Positions 23,374 through 34,390 of a stretch of DNA of 64,000 bases are shown piece by piece (position 1 is the stretch's first letter; every line of letters starts with the position of its first letter). Both the position numbers and the translations under genes were made by a program. Below the pieces are notes generated by a model. That model worked only from the letters and a program-made list of their open reading frames with translations. It did no database searches and was not told where the DNA came from. Source of the stretch: Fragilaria crotonensis (Eukaryota; Bacillariophyta; Fragilariophyceae; Fragilariales; Fragilariaceae); assembly GCA_022925895.1 (NCBI GenBank), contig JAKSYS010000243.1, positions 1 through 64,000 on the forward strand, given 5' to 3'.

Positions 23374-24999
23374 ATGGGAAAGCGGGGCAAGAGGAATCGA
23401 TCCTTGCGAAAGGAACCCATTATAACAACAGGTGAGGAGGGCCACAATCGCCATGAGAAGGCAGCGTCTCTGGTGGTTACTTACACTGGTGATGACACGT
23501 CCTTCGTCATCCCGCCTCCTTTCGTCGCATCGGATCTGAACGAACAAGAATTGCTGGCACCACTTCAAAGATTATGGACTGTCGTGGAGAATCGAGGCAA
23601 GAAGGCTGGTTCGACCACGACCTGGAGTCCTACTCCGATACAATTGCAAACGTGGTCGATTTTGCTGAGATCAACAATTGATATGATTGGAATTGCTCCT
23701 ACTGGAAGTGGCAAGACATATGCCTACGGTTTGCCGCTGTTGAATCAGATTGACGTGGCGTCAGATACTGGTATTCAAGGAATTGTTTTGGTGCCAACCA
23801 GAGAGTTGGCACTTCAGGCTGAGAAAGATTTGAAACGAACGAAATGCAGAAACGTGTCTATCGTAGCGGTCTATGGTGGGGTTGATCGTGACACCCAACT
23901 TCAAGCGCTCTCCTCCGTGGACTCGCCATTGGTGGTGACTGGTACCCCAGGACGACTGGGAGATTTGCTCAAGGTCGTAAAGGGCAGCTTGTCAAATCTC
24001 AAGTGGGTTGTAATGGACGAAGCCGATCGTATGGCGACTCAAGTCGACATGTCGAAGCAAGTTGACGATATCATGGCGATTCTGGGCAAAGATGAGAATC
24101 GAAGAATATGCTTGTTCTCAGCAACTTTCCCAGAAGCTGCTTCCAAATGGAATGACTGGATTAGCGAAAAACATGTCGTTGTCAAGGTCAACATTGTCAC
24201 AGTGGGCCAGACCCAAGTGACAGCGACCGAGGAAAGTCAGGCTGTGGTGCCGGCCTCGTCATCAGTAAACGAGGAGGAGAATCAAGCCAATGAAAATGAA
24301 ATCGATGAGCACCCCAAGAAGAAACACCATAGTCCGCTTGATCTTGCTAGGATTCCATCGAATGTTACTCAGATACTGCATGTGTGCTCGGCGCACAAGA
24401 AACCCAGGAAGTTAGTGACAACACTACAAAAGGTGCGATCGGACAAGGAAAGTCGGACACAATCCTTATGCCTAGTTTTCTTTGCCAGGATCAAGACCCT
24501 TCAGTACGTATCAAAGCTGCTTCAAAAGGACGGATTCGCAAGTGCGGAACTGCACAGCCACTTGAGTCAGAAGGATCGTGAACGCGTGCTCTTCAACTTT
24601 CAATGTGGAAAGGTTCAAACATTACTTGCGACGGATGTTGCGGCAAGAGGTATTCACGTCCCCAACGTCGACTCGGTCATTAACTACGACTTTCCAATCT
24701 CACTCGAGCAGTACGTCCATCGATGTGGTCGAGCTGGAAGGTCGGGAAACAAACCAGCAACAGTGTATAGCTTCTTCACTCGTGAACTGCAGCCAATGGC
24801 AAAGGATGTTGTGACGCTGCTGACAGAAACCAACGCATGGATCGATCCCAATTTATCGGAACTGGCGGCTGAAAAAGCGCAGGAGGGCAGGCGGTCCAAG
24901 AAACGAAAACTGGACGACGCAGCGAAATATCCAGCTCACGCAGAGGAAAAGGTCGACAGCGACAATGACGACGCTTTGGAGGATCAATTTGCCTTTTGA
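23374..24999 (+). CDS. DEAD-box ATP-dependent RNA helicase
   Basis: This is a complete intronless gene of 541 residues. All core motifs are present in order: Q motif (TPIQLQ), motif I APTGSGKT, Ia PTRELAL, TPGRL, II DEAD, III SAT, then RecA domain 2 with LATDVAARG (V) and HRCGRAGR (VI). The N-terminus is basic (MGKRGKRNRSLRK), and the C-terminal KKRKLDD plus an acidic tail suggest nuclear or nucleolar location. An acidic, low-complexity insert (about residues 295-330) separates the two RecA lobes, which is unusual in length. Several ribosome-biogenesis helicases have this size; the exact orthologue cannot be fixed by eye. The ATG at 23374 is used because the frame upstream opens only at a TTG. 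Convergent with the CK2-beta gene. Confidence 0.92.
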   Translation: MGKRGKRNRSLRKEPIITTGEEGHNRHEKAASLVVTYTGDDTSFVIPPPFVASDLNEQELLAPLQRLWTVVENRGKKAGSTTTWSPTPIQLQTWSILLRSTIDMIGIAPTGSGKTYAYGLPLLNQIDVASDTGIQGIVLVPTRELALQAEKDLKRTKCRNVSIVAVYGGVDRDTQLQALSSVDSPLVVTGTPGRLGDLLKVVKGSLSNLKWVVMDEADRMATQVDMSKQVDDIMAILGKDENRRICLFSATFPEAASKWNDWISEKHVVVKVNIVTVGQTQVTATEESQAVVPASSSVNEEENQANENEIDEHPKKKHHSPLDLARIPSNVTQILHVCSAHKKPRKLVTTLQKVRSDKESRTQSLCLVFFARIKTLQYVSKLLQKDGFASAELHSHLSQKDRERVLFNFQCGKVQTLLATDVAARGIHVPNVDSVINYDFPISLEQYVHRCGRAGRSGNKPATVYSFFTRELQPMAKDVVTLLTETNAWIDPNLSELAAEKAQEGRRSKKRKLDDAAKYPAHAEEKVDSDNDDALEDQFAF

Positions 25000-25232
25000 A
25001 TCCGAACCGGATCGTTCTTAAGAGAGCAAGTCATGTGAGCGACGCCTCTTCCGAATCGGAAGCAGAGGAGGATACTTGACCGTGAATGAAAACGAGGATT
25101 TCTTGGGGACCCGCCTCGCAAAGCAATAATGGGGACTAATTTCCTCCATAGCAAACATGTACCACGCAGATTTGTGCGCGTAGCACTGTCCAAGTAGCAC
25201 AAGACATTTGACGAAACGTGACCTGTTAAGGA

Positions 25233-26705
25233 TCAATGCTCGTGGAGCCTTCGTAGTGCAGCCGAGTGGACCTGAAAACCAAAAATAGTCGGCACGGTGG
25301 CAGTAGGGTTCTGTTGTGGCATACTTCCAACGCCACCCAACAAACCTTTGCCGTACGTCAATAAATACAAATGACACAGAGACGGACCCCACGCACTCCC
25401 ATCGACCTTTGAGTCCCACCACTCCCACACTTGACCGCACGAAAAACAGTAGCGCTGTGCATTTCGACCTGGGATGCTGTCGCCGTGTGGAAGCATAGGC
25501 ATTCCCCGACATGACGGTCGCGGGCACTTGCCAAAGATTTCCTTGTGGTGCATCAAGGTGCGTCGAAGGGTGTCAAGACCTCGGGGAGACGTAACGAAAC
25601 GGCCGTGGATAAGTGCGTACAAAATTTCTGCGGCTTGTTGCACCAATGGAGGGATGTCAGAAAGTTGCTCGTTACTGAGAATGAGACGGAGAGCAGCTTT
25701 GTACAGCGGAAAGGACAAGTCCACACTGCCGACGAATCGCTCCACGAGTGGTGGAAGGTGTACTAGATTAAATCCATCGCCGAGGAAGTCACGAGGGACT
25801 GCCAGAAGTGCATCGTTGGGGCGTGACTGCAAGAAGTCAATAACCCATGGAGTAGTATAAGACAGCATTGCCGCACGCTGTTCCAGCATGCTCAATTTGT
25901 GCGTCTTTTGTAGCCTTGGTTGTGGATTGTGGTGCGAAAACGTTGGCGATTGGGGCAAGTAGGGCAGTGAATTCTCATGGCGCAAGGGCTGTTCTATGGG
26001 TTGCTGCACCTCAGGACTATCCAACCTTTGCTGCACAATCGGTTGAGTGATCCTGTCTCCTGTGTCAAGAATACGCTGTATTGACATCGGAATCTGCCTT
26101 TCGATCTCATCTTGCCCTTCCGCAACACTGACGCTCCGAGACGATTCTGTGACAATCTTAGTGTCCTCAACGATATGCAGCTCCTTCTTTGGGTCGGCGT
26201 GTCCTGTCGATGAGGAATTCAGGTCTGCACGGCCTGGCGAGGCGTCGAGCGGGCTAGATTGCAATTGAGGATTCAACGGCATCTCGAAGCTGGTGGTAAC
26301 ATTAACTGCTCTTTCGATCGCGGGGTGTGGCGGGTCGTTTGTTGGACGATTCTGCATCAGTGCAACTGACTCCCCTCGTTTGACTCGTTTTCTCTTGGAT
26401 TTCATGGTCTTCTTAGATTTTCTCTTCTCTGAGACAATTTTAACTTCTTCCCTGTCGATACTTTCAAGAAGAGAAAGAAGCCTCTCCTCCTCTTCGTTGT
26501 CCATGATGTCAATAGGGTCAAAGTCAGAAAGGTCAATCAAGACTTGTTGTCGTCGTTGCTTCTTTTCAGAAACGTTTCGCATGCCCTTTCGCTGCCCCGA
26601 TTGTCTTGCAGGTGCGCGGGAATAATCCGATGAAGCGTCGGCATTCGATAGAAAGAACCAAGTCGCCACAAAAGCTATGGCAAGGCATGAGAAACGGGTT
26701 GTCAT
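25233..26705 (-). CDS. Casein kinase II regulatory (beta) subunit-like protein with secretory leader
   Basis: The C-terminal half (about residues 280-490) carries the CK2-beta fold signatures: DFLGDGFNL, AAEILYALIHGRFV, CPRPSC (C-x4-C, from about residue 394) with MLPHGDSIPG, then YCFSC (C-x2-C), completing the zinc ribbon, then DGSAWG and VPTIFGFQVH. In other eukaryotes this subunit dimerises through the zinc ribbon and docks the catalytic alpha subunit. The protein is odd in two ways. It starts with a strong hydrophobic leader (SCLAIAFVATWFFLSNADA) that looks like a signal peptide. It also has a ~240-residue low-complexity, Lys- and Gln-rich extension before the domain. The acidic loop of classical CK2-beta is not seen. 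The start at the ATG 26705 is the first in frame. A cytosolic paralogue elsewhere in the genome is expected. Confidence 0.85.
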   Translation of the reverse strand: MTTRFSCLAIAFVATWFFLSNADASSDYSRAPARQSGQRKGMRNVSEKKQRRQQVLIDLSDFDPIDIMDNEEEERLLSLLESIDREEVKIVSEKRKSKKTMKSKRKRVKRGESVALMQNRPTNDPPHPAIERAVNVTTSFEMPLNPQLQSSPLDASPGRADLNSSSTGHADPKKELHIVEDTKIVTESSRSVSVAEGQDEIERQIPMSIQRILDTGDRITQPIVQQRLDSPEVQQPIEQPLRHENSLPYLPQSPTFSHHNPQPRLQKTHKLSMLEQRAAMLSYTTPWVIDFLQSRPNDALLAVPRDFLGDGFNLVHLPPLVERFVGSVDLSFPLYKAALRLILSNEQLSDIPPLVQQAAEILYALIHGRFVTSPRGLDTLRRTLMHHKEIFGKCPRPSCRGMPMLPHGDSIPGRNAQRYCFSCGQVWEWWDSKVDGSAWGPSLCHLYLLTYGKGLLGGVGSMPQQNPTATVPTIFGFQVHSAALRRLHEH

Positions 26706-27296
26706 TGACAAATCACGTTCCGTTCGAAAATACAGGCGATGTCAAGTTTTTTGGCAGGAAACCGGAAAATATGAAGACAAAACGTGTGCTCCGTATCAGA
26801 ATCTGTCATATTATAACGGCTTATTACCGCTCTTGTGGTACCGAGCTACCGAGCTACAATGGTACCGATTGGACGGTGGACGGTGCCCTGGAGACAGAGC
26901 ATTCTGTCGGCATCGTTATTCCCACATAGCTGCAGGAAGCTAGTCCGATCTACAATGTACGATAGGTAACACGAGCAAATGAATAAACCAGATGCAACAA
27001 AGGGTACAATCTATTGGATAACATTGGAGTACTAACGTGGAACCAATATCGAGATGCTATCTGGATTACTTACGAAGTAATGCAAGCATGTCTGGATGTG
27101 AGATCACCATTAGTGAATGAGACCAAGATTAGCTTCGGAGTGGAGACTTGTTTTGGGAAATAAATTGGGCTTACAACACAAGAAAAGAGGATGTAGCGAG
27201 TATAGGGTAACTGCCTACTCAAGGCGTAGCAGCTGGATATATTTACTTGTTGGCAAATAAGGGAGTATTTGCAACAACGGTGATTAGGATGGGCCA
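26706..27296. other. Spacer between CK2-beta gene and metalloprotease tail
   Basis: No gene seen. It contains GGTACCGAGCTACCGAGC-type repeats near 26838-26866. It holds the CK2-beta promoter (read leftwards) and the 3' region of the protease gene. Confidence 0.5.
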
Positions 27297-28162
27297 CTAA
27301 TCGTCTTCAGTCTTCTTCTTCCCTCTCAAAATTGAATAAAGTTGATACCAAAAACGTTTCCCTTTTGGCTTCCAACTCGGTGAAGACGTCGGAGCAACGG
27401 TTGCACCCGACAAGAAATCGAACAAAGACTTCCCTGATTCGTCGGGATGAGATTCCTTGAACGAGACGAGTGAAGGAAAATTGTTTGGCGCACTTGCTGG
27501 GAGTCCTTTATCGGAGGAGTCGTCGGCAGATGGTTTTGATGGAACCGATACCGACGATAGAATAATCGCTGGCGGAAGCGTTGGTGGTTGTATGCTGAGA
27601 GACACGGATGGCTTATTGGTGGGAGACAGTGATGGGCCAAGACTTGGCCCTTCGCTTCGTCTCAATGATGGCGAGATAGTTGGCATTGGCGATGGTTCAA
27701 CACTTGGGCTCTTACTCTCTGATGGCGACATCGTAGGAGCAACGGATGGCTTCAAACTCGGGCTGAAACTTGGTCTCAACGATGGCGACAGGGAAGGTGC
27801 CCGTGACGGTTCCCGACTAATCCAAGGCAATCTTGAAGGTCCCATGCTCGGCGTCGACGTCGGCATTGCGGACGGAGACACAGAAACGGTTGGGCCTTCG
27901 GATGGGGAGGACGTGGGCGCAGTCGTCGGAGAAGTTGTTGGGCCAGCAGTTGGGGAGGTAGTGGGCTCACTCGTCGGATCCAACGTGGGGGAACCCAATA
28001 ACTCGACCCACGCGAAAGCGGGCGTCAATGCGAACGCAGAGAAAATAGGAGCCGTGACCGGAATAAATTCGACCAAATCGGGTGATCCCGATATCGATGG
28101 ACTTGATGTTGGTGAAGAAGTTGGACTCTCGGTCGTTTGCTCCGATTGAATCGATGCATCAA
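27297..28162 (-). CDS. Ser/Pro/Thr-repeat tail, probable continuation of the M6 protease gene
   Basis: This frame of roughly 288 codons contains dozens of PSxxPS/PTxxPT repeats (PTTSPTAGPTTSPTTAPT), a short hydrophobic stretch (FSAFALTPAFAWVELL) and a basic end (KRFWYQLYSILRGKKK). It has no ATG in its first ~90 codons and opens at the very point where the M6 protease frame stops. That argues it is not an independent gene. Joining needs either loss of a CG in the CGCGCG run at 28174-28179 or a spliced intron ending at the TTCTAG that contains the protease stop. P/S/T repeats of this kind are common in diatom extracellular proteins. Confidence 0.6.
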
Positions 28163-31161
28163 CTAGAATGCCCCGCGCGTATCCAACACCACAGGGATAA
28201 GGGCGACAGGGATTTGGGATGATGGAGCGCTGGACAGCGCTTTCGGGTCCTGAGGTTGTTTTGCAGAGACAGGGCTTGTTGGCGACGGGCTCAAACGGAG
28301 TGTTGATGTTGGCGTTGTCTTCCCATTGGGAGCTGTGTCCCCACCCGTTGGTAAGCGCGTCTGAAGAGGGATTGATGTACGCAATGGGGTCGGGCGAGTT
28401 GTTGGTGTTCTCGACGGTACACTCATCGGTGTCACCGTAGGATCGACGGCTGGCAGCTGAGTTGGACGTGGCGTTGGTGGACGAGATGGAGCCTCGGTAG
28501 GTTCGGCTGTAGGCAAAGGAGTCGGTCGAGGTGTGGGGACATTCGTTGGCTCGATTGTTGGCACATGAGTCGGACGAGGTGTAGGTACGCTGCTTGGGAC
28601 CTGAGTGGGCTCGACCGTCGGAAAAGGAGTCGGATAACGTGTGGGGATCCTGGTAGGTACACTCGTTGGAACCTCAGTTGGATCGACCGTCGGCAAAGGA
28701 GTTGGACGACGTGTTGGGAGCCTGGTAGGTGCACTCGTTGGAGCCTCAGTCGGCTCGACCGTTGGCAAACGAGATGGACGAGGCGTAGGTGAACGAGATG
28801 GAGCCTCGGTTGGATCCGCAGTTGGAGAAGGAGTAGGACGAGGGGTGGGAAGTTTCGAAGGTGGGCGAGACGGAGCCTCAGTAGGCTCGGCAGTTGGAAA
28901 AGGAGTTGGACGAGGTGTAGGGAGTTTCGAAGGTGGGCGTGATGGAGCCTCGGTTGGATTGACCGTCGGCAAAGCACTCGGACGAAGTGTGCGGACTCTC
29001 GTCGGTACACTAGTTGGAGCCTTAGTAGGCTCGGTCGTTGGCAGTGGAGTCGGACGAGGTGTCGGAATGCTCGTGGGTGAACTAGAAGGAACCGGCGTAG
29101 GATTTGTAGTTGGCAATGGTGTAGGCCTAGGCGTTGGAATATTCGTTGGATTGAGGGTTGGAGGGTTGGTAAGCTCAACCGTAGGCGAGGGCGTCCGAGG
29201 CAATGTCGGGATTGCAGTGAGTGTACCAGTTGGATCAAGTGTTGGTTCAGGGGTCAGTGCCGACGTTGGAAATGGTATGCCGTCTATCGCCAAATCAAAA
29301 CTCATTACGTCACCTGCTTCTGAGAAGCCACTGATTCTGACGCCGGTTCTCTTGGATATCCCCGCTGCATATGAATCCGTATTGGGATAGTTGGCACCGA
29401 CGACGGCGGTATTGGAGGCCGGGCCAGGATCAAGGCTCATTCCACTCTTCCATAAATCACCAAGATTTCCAAGGTTGATGCCCAACTCCAACTCGTAGAG
29501 TCCGTCCGCCTGAACAACGGCGACTTGATAATGATTATTATTCCCAGGCCATCCAACTTGATCAGGCCATCCAGGGTTCCCCTGCCAATCGGTACTGCTA
29601 TTTTCGTCAATGTGCCAGATGATGATACCATGGTCATCCAACATGCCATCGTATTCCCTCCGGACTCTGTTTTCAATGAGTAGATATTCCCCAACAGAAA
29701 ATCCATGTGTAATTTTGTAAGCTTCTGGAAAGTCGACGGCGGCACGAAGCGAATATCTTCCCGGCTGGTCGAGGATAGTCGGCGTCAGCCATCCTATTGT
29801 CGCTCTGGACCACGCACCCATGAGCCCTGGATAATACTGAGTACGGTCTTGGCCCCACATGTTACCCATACAGTCATAGTTTCCAGTTCCATAGCCGTTG
29901 CTCCCCATCAGATCTGGAACACCAAACATGTGACCCATTTCATGACCGACAACACCAACTCTAGTCATACGCTGTCCATCGTTGCCAAAGTAGGCAGATG
30001 TGCAGGCATACAATTCGACTCGCATCAACCCGTCTTTTGAATGCCACGCATCAGTCGATCCGACGGAGGCGCGATGAGACCAAATGCGATGTGGTCCAAA
30101 CTCCTTGTTTGTGAATCCATCGGTTCCACCGACCTCTGCGGCGTAGCCGCTGTGTATGATGAATATTGCGTCCAGAGTCCCGTCCTGCACAAGCGAAAAC
30201 AGGTCATGTGAGCGTTGGGCTGACATTTACGTTACATCGATTTTTGTTCCGAACAGTTTTCTTCATTCTTTACCTGGTCGCGATCAAAAAATGACCAATC
30301 CGTCCCACGAGCATCCATTCGATCCAGGGCACCGTTTGCAACTTGGGTAAACTTGGCGTCCAAACCATTCTTGCCGAACGAATAAAACTCCTCTGTCTCT
30401 GGTGCAACGATCCAATCCTCCACGAACGCGTTGACTTCAAGCTTGCCTCCCGATTGTATTTTATAGAATCGTTTGACAGAGCCAGTTGGTATGATTGCAT
30501 CATCGAAGCCGTCGCCATTGAAAAGTGTGTTGAATTGTGATACGTCGGCCACTGGCCTGTCGGCTTGGTCGCTGAACTTGACTAGTATCACAATAACATT
30601 AAGCACTCCTCCCCATTGATCTCCCTGGATGATCGCTGATCGGCCCAAGTTGAGTATGTTGACTGGGCGGTTGGGACACCACGGTGATCGGTCCATCCCT
30701 TGACAAAGCAAATCGTTCAGTCTCGAGCGGATCTCCGTCATATTCCCCGCTCTGGAATCCATGGGTGGGGCATCGGAATGCACCTCCGCATCGCGCCGTG
30801 AGCGCGTCATTGCCAAGGTTCTTAGATCAGGAGGAGGATGGGAGGGAGGAGCATCAATCCCTACTCTCCGATTGGAAGGTCGCAATTGTCGTCTTCTTCG
30901 ATCATTCGAGTGTGACGGATTGTCGTAGGAAGCATAGACGAACCATCCGTTCTCGTCACGAAGGACTGGGTGGCCGAGTGAATCTGTTTGGAAGACCCCT
31001 GTGTATGGATGGCCAGAGAGTCGAAGAGTTGCTACTGTTCCGTCTGGTTGATTTTCGTAAATCTCACCGGGGTAAGGAACTGCCACATTGGCTCTCACGC
31101 ATGATAGCATCAACGAACACAACAAGATGACCCGCAGTAGCATCATCCTTCCTCCAGCCAT
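28163..31161 (-). CDS. Secreted M6-family (immune-inhibitor-A-like) metalloprotease with P/T-rich tail
   Basis: Exon 1 (30274-31161) starts with a signal peptide (MMLLRVILLCSLMLSCVRA) and a prodomain. An 89-nt GT-AG intron (30185-30273) separates it from exon 2, which joins in frame (FFDRDQ to DGTLDAIF). Exon 2 has the zinc site HEMGHMFGVPD (residues about 377-387; HExxHxxGxxD) and the downstream YDCMGN and IWHIDEN segments typical of M6 peptidases. A beta-rich domain ends near DVMSFDLAIDG. The remaining ~350 residues are PTPRPTPLPT-type repeats. Length is about 969 residues to the TAG at 28163. Bacterial M6 enzymes are secreted endopeptidases, and the same role outside the cell or in the wall is inferred. 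The stop looks premature because a second P/S/T frame starts immediately after. Confidence 0.88.
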
Positions 31162-33505
31162 TATTCATAAACTTAGATGCAATTCTTGGAATGTATGGTG
31201 AGTGACACTGATCGCACGACCGAGGATTGCAACATATAACGACCGTCCATTGACAAAGAAAACTGAAGGGATCGATTTGTGCACGCAAGTTGGGCGTGAC
31301 GAACGACGCGTGATGCGGAGATTGCAAATATAGTATGACAGGAGGAGAATGACATGGACACACATTGGTCCATTCACTAGTGGTACTCCCACCTTTCTAA
31401 CTACAACTCGTTACTTAGGGGACCTTCACCCCACGACTTTTCGGATATGCGTTTCCGCGGCACCATCCGGATTTCGATTAAATGTCATCAACACTTATAA
31501 TGCGTTTTCCGACTTTTACGCACATTCCTTCACTACTGGTACAGTACAGGACTATAGGCACAAATGAACTGAGAACAGAGTAGATCCGCGCCAGGTCATA
31601 AATCCTGGTACTAGTACTCTAGTACTATCATGCATTCTGTCATCACTGTCCATTGATAGCCGGTATTGAAAAGATTGTTCCGTCAAGTATGTACTACAGT
31701 ACCTGGTAGCTGCTCTCTGGGAGTCGTACGGGGCGGTCCCTCCGTCCCCCACCCTATAAATACGATTTCATGACTCAAGGAAAATTCTTGCATTTCACCA
31801 AAACGTCCTCACTTTCGAATTGAGTTCGAATAAACGATACTCGGAGGATCAAATCATCAAATCAGGTTTATGGCGTTGTTTTATGGGCTTCATGATGGAA
31901 ATTCATTTTTGAGGTTTCAGTCTGTTAATCGTGGCTGCCTTTCTATAAAAGTCGTAAGGGAGAAACCATGCCAATTACGCACGTCCCAGCACGTGGCCTT
32001 CACAAATAACATTTCATGGATCAGGCCATGCCGAGAAAAACATTGCAGCAAGGCAACTGATGAATTAACCACGCCAAGTGCGTGTTGCTTGTCAAAAATG
32101 GCTAGTAGGGTTTGGCGGCAGGGGGAAGTACCCGCGCAATTGGTTATATCAGACCTTGCCAAGAACATAGCCTGTCATAATACAATAGACAATTAAATTA
32201 TGACGTGGTGCTGTTGTGAAAGCATTAGGTAAAGGTTTCTGGGTTTGAGAGCTCTGATAACAAATCTGCTTGCAACTAGACAGGAAGTTAACCGTTTGAG
32301 GGATTGGAGCATTACAGAAGCTGTTCAATCGGGCACCGGTGGTGTTAATCAGCAGACAGTTTTTGAGATGGGGGAACTCAAAAAGTTAAATAAAATTCTT
32401 GTTTTTAGAACTGGTGATGCAACTACTATCCACAGCAATGACACCCACAGCTGCAAATGTTGACCACGTGGCAATTCTGTTGGCTGGGAGATCCTGTATC
32501 AGCTGCCTGTTACTGTGACATGTGTTCGTTACGGACAACCATCATATCCAATATTGTCTGACATGTCCAGCCCTGTGGCAGAGCATGACTTGCCAAACAT
32601 CTAATAAGTTAGTGCATACAACGCTGTTGGTGTTCAATTCAATAAGCAATACTTGCCTACCCTGGTGGTAGATGCTTCTTCATATCTCCATGCAGCCACT
32701 GTTCAATGGTTTCTGCCACCAACATGCATCATTTGTGTTGTTCATAGAATCTGCAGCAGCAGCTGGATACCTAGTCAAAATGCCATTGCGAGCAAGTGCA
32801 CTATCAACCATGCATATCTTGTGCATGTCATTGACTGACATCATTGGTCACAGCAATGTGCTGTGCAGTCTGGTTTCATGAAACTCAGTTTGATGCCAAG
32901 TCATAAATGTTATTGCAATAGCAGTTCAAACAACAAACCAAGCATATCCTTCACAGACGTTTGCTTGCCTCAAATAGTCTGAGGAGCGAGTGATGAAGAT
33001 TGCAAGAAATCAATGACAATATACAGAGCCAACATTCTCCTTTTATTGTGGTATCCTTCGTGTTACAACAGGATTGGGTAGGCCTCAGCCAACATTCTCC
33101 TTTTATTGTGGTATCCTTCTTGTTACAATAGGATTGGGCAGGCCCCTATGGACAATGTGAAAATCTCCAAGTCACATCATCATTGTCGTTGATGGCTTCC
33201 ATCATTGTAAACTTGTTTGCTCCTCCAGAGAGGACTGATGTCACCAAGCAACAGAGTTCTTCCTTTCTGTGCACTCATTGAGGGTGCAGCATCCTAGGGA
33301 CACCACTGGCCTCACAAATTTAAGGGACCCATTCATGGAAGATGTGAAGGTCAATAACGCAAATCATTGTCATCAGGTGACTATCCAATGACACCAGATC
33401 CGACATCGCAGCACTCATGTACGAATACGATGATCAGGATTTTCCGTATCACTACCAGGTACCGGTAGCTACTAGAGTGCTGTACTGTGTTGTAGGAGCT
33501 ACTTG
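31162..33505. other. Gene-free spacer upstream of the metalloprotease
   Basis: Only short unrelated frames are present. It includes the protease promoter region (31162-31400, read leftwards), GTAC-rich stretches near 31538-31625 and 31690-31705, a conserved-looking but noncoding AT-rich stretch, and a 60-bp tandem duplication at 33027-33146. Confidence 0.5.
33027..33146. repeat. Two tandem copies of a 60-bp unit
   Basis: The units start at 33027 and 33087 with AGCCAACATTCTCC and differ at only a few positions (for example TTCG/TTCT, CAACAG/CAATAG, GGTAGG/GGCAGG). The second unit fades out near 33146. Confidence 0.93.
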
Positions 33506-34100
33506 TTAGGATTCTACCGTCACTCTGTCACACTGTCTCTCGTCTTACTGTAAGGTTAAATACCATACGGTAATACAGTCGACAGTCCTTTATTTTTCTT
33601 AGTCTGTCCGTGACCCGTTCCCGTAGAATTCTACGGATCAGAACCTGGTACTACCGGTCTGCAACACAAAACTATTTGAATTTACTCCCTATGTAATTCA
33701 AATCATGAGTGTTGTTGATAACTTCAACAACACTCTTTTTTACTATGGACAACACTTCCCAAACACCACTCAGGAAGTGGGACTAAGACAACACTTCATT
33801 TGTGAGACTCCAACTAATGTTGCAAGTCTCACCTTCATTTTTCATCCCAATTCATCTTATAATTTCCACAAACCAAAAACAGTAAAGGCCTTTACTAGTT
33901 AGCATCTACATTTTCTACATCTTTGTACCAACAAATCTACCGCCATGGTGTATGTCTTCAAAACACCATCGCCCAAAGCTGGACGATCCGTCAGGTTCGC
34001 TTCCTCACCCGTCAAGTCCAACGTTAGACTTCTAGGTCCTACTAACCTTAAGTCTACCGTCGGCCAGTACTCGTGTACCGACCACACGAACACTGTCACT
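33506..34100. repeat. Dispersed ~0.6-kb repeat, copy A
   Basis: It matches copy B (60327-60945) in the same orientation over nearly its whole length, starting near TCACTCTGTCACA and ending near ACCGTCGGCCAGTACTCG. Internal landmarks are GGTTAAATACCATACGG, CCTATGTAATTCAAA, an inverted repeat GAGTGTTGTTG ... CAACAACACTC (about 33705-33733) and GTAAAGGCCTTTACTAG. No coding frame is shared. The copy lies about 290 bp upstream of the 2OG-oxygenase start. It might be a solo LTR or a non-autonomous element; no terminal repeats or target duplications were found. Confidence 0.85.
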
Positions 34101-34390
34101 ACTTGTGTGCTGATGGTGTACTCGAGTACTGAGTACTGGTGTCATACGTCTGCGTGCTGACGTGCTGACCGACATCGTACTGTACGCACTCGATGCATTG
34201 ATTAAATTCATAAATGAATGATTACATATCTAATTTACTACGGAAGGGATAACATGGGCGACAGTGACATTCGGACGTGCAGTTCGTAAGTTTCGCTTCG
34301 GTCCTTTCTCGACGTCATCGGTCATGTTTTTTGCCAAAATCACTGCCTGATCTAGCCGCAAGCAACAATAGGCAGAGGCCGAACGGCACC

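Noticed and set aside
27457-28149. Plus-strand Gly/Asp-rich frame of 230 codons
   Set aside because: Antisense shadow of the Ser/Pro/Thr-repeat tail; no independent evidence.
28641-29390. Plus-strand Gly/Val-rich frame of ~250 codons
   Set aside because: It is the antisense of the P/T repeat region of the M6 protease; repeats open the opposite strand.
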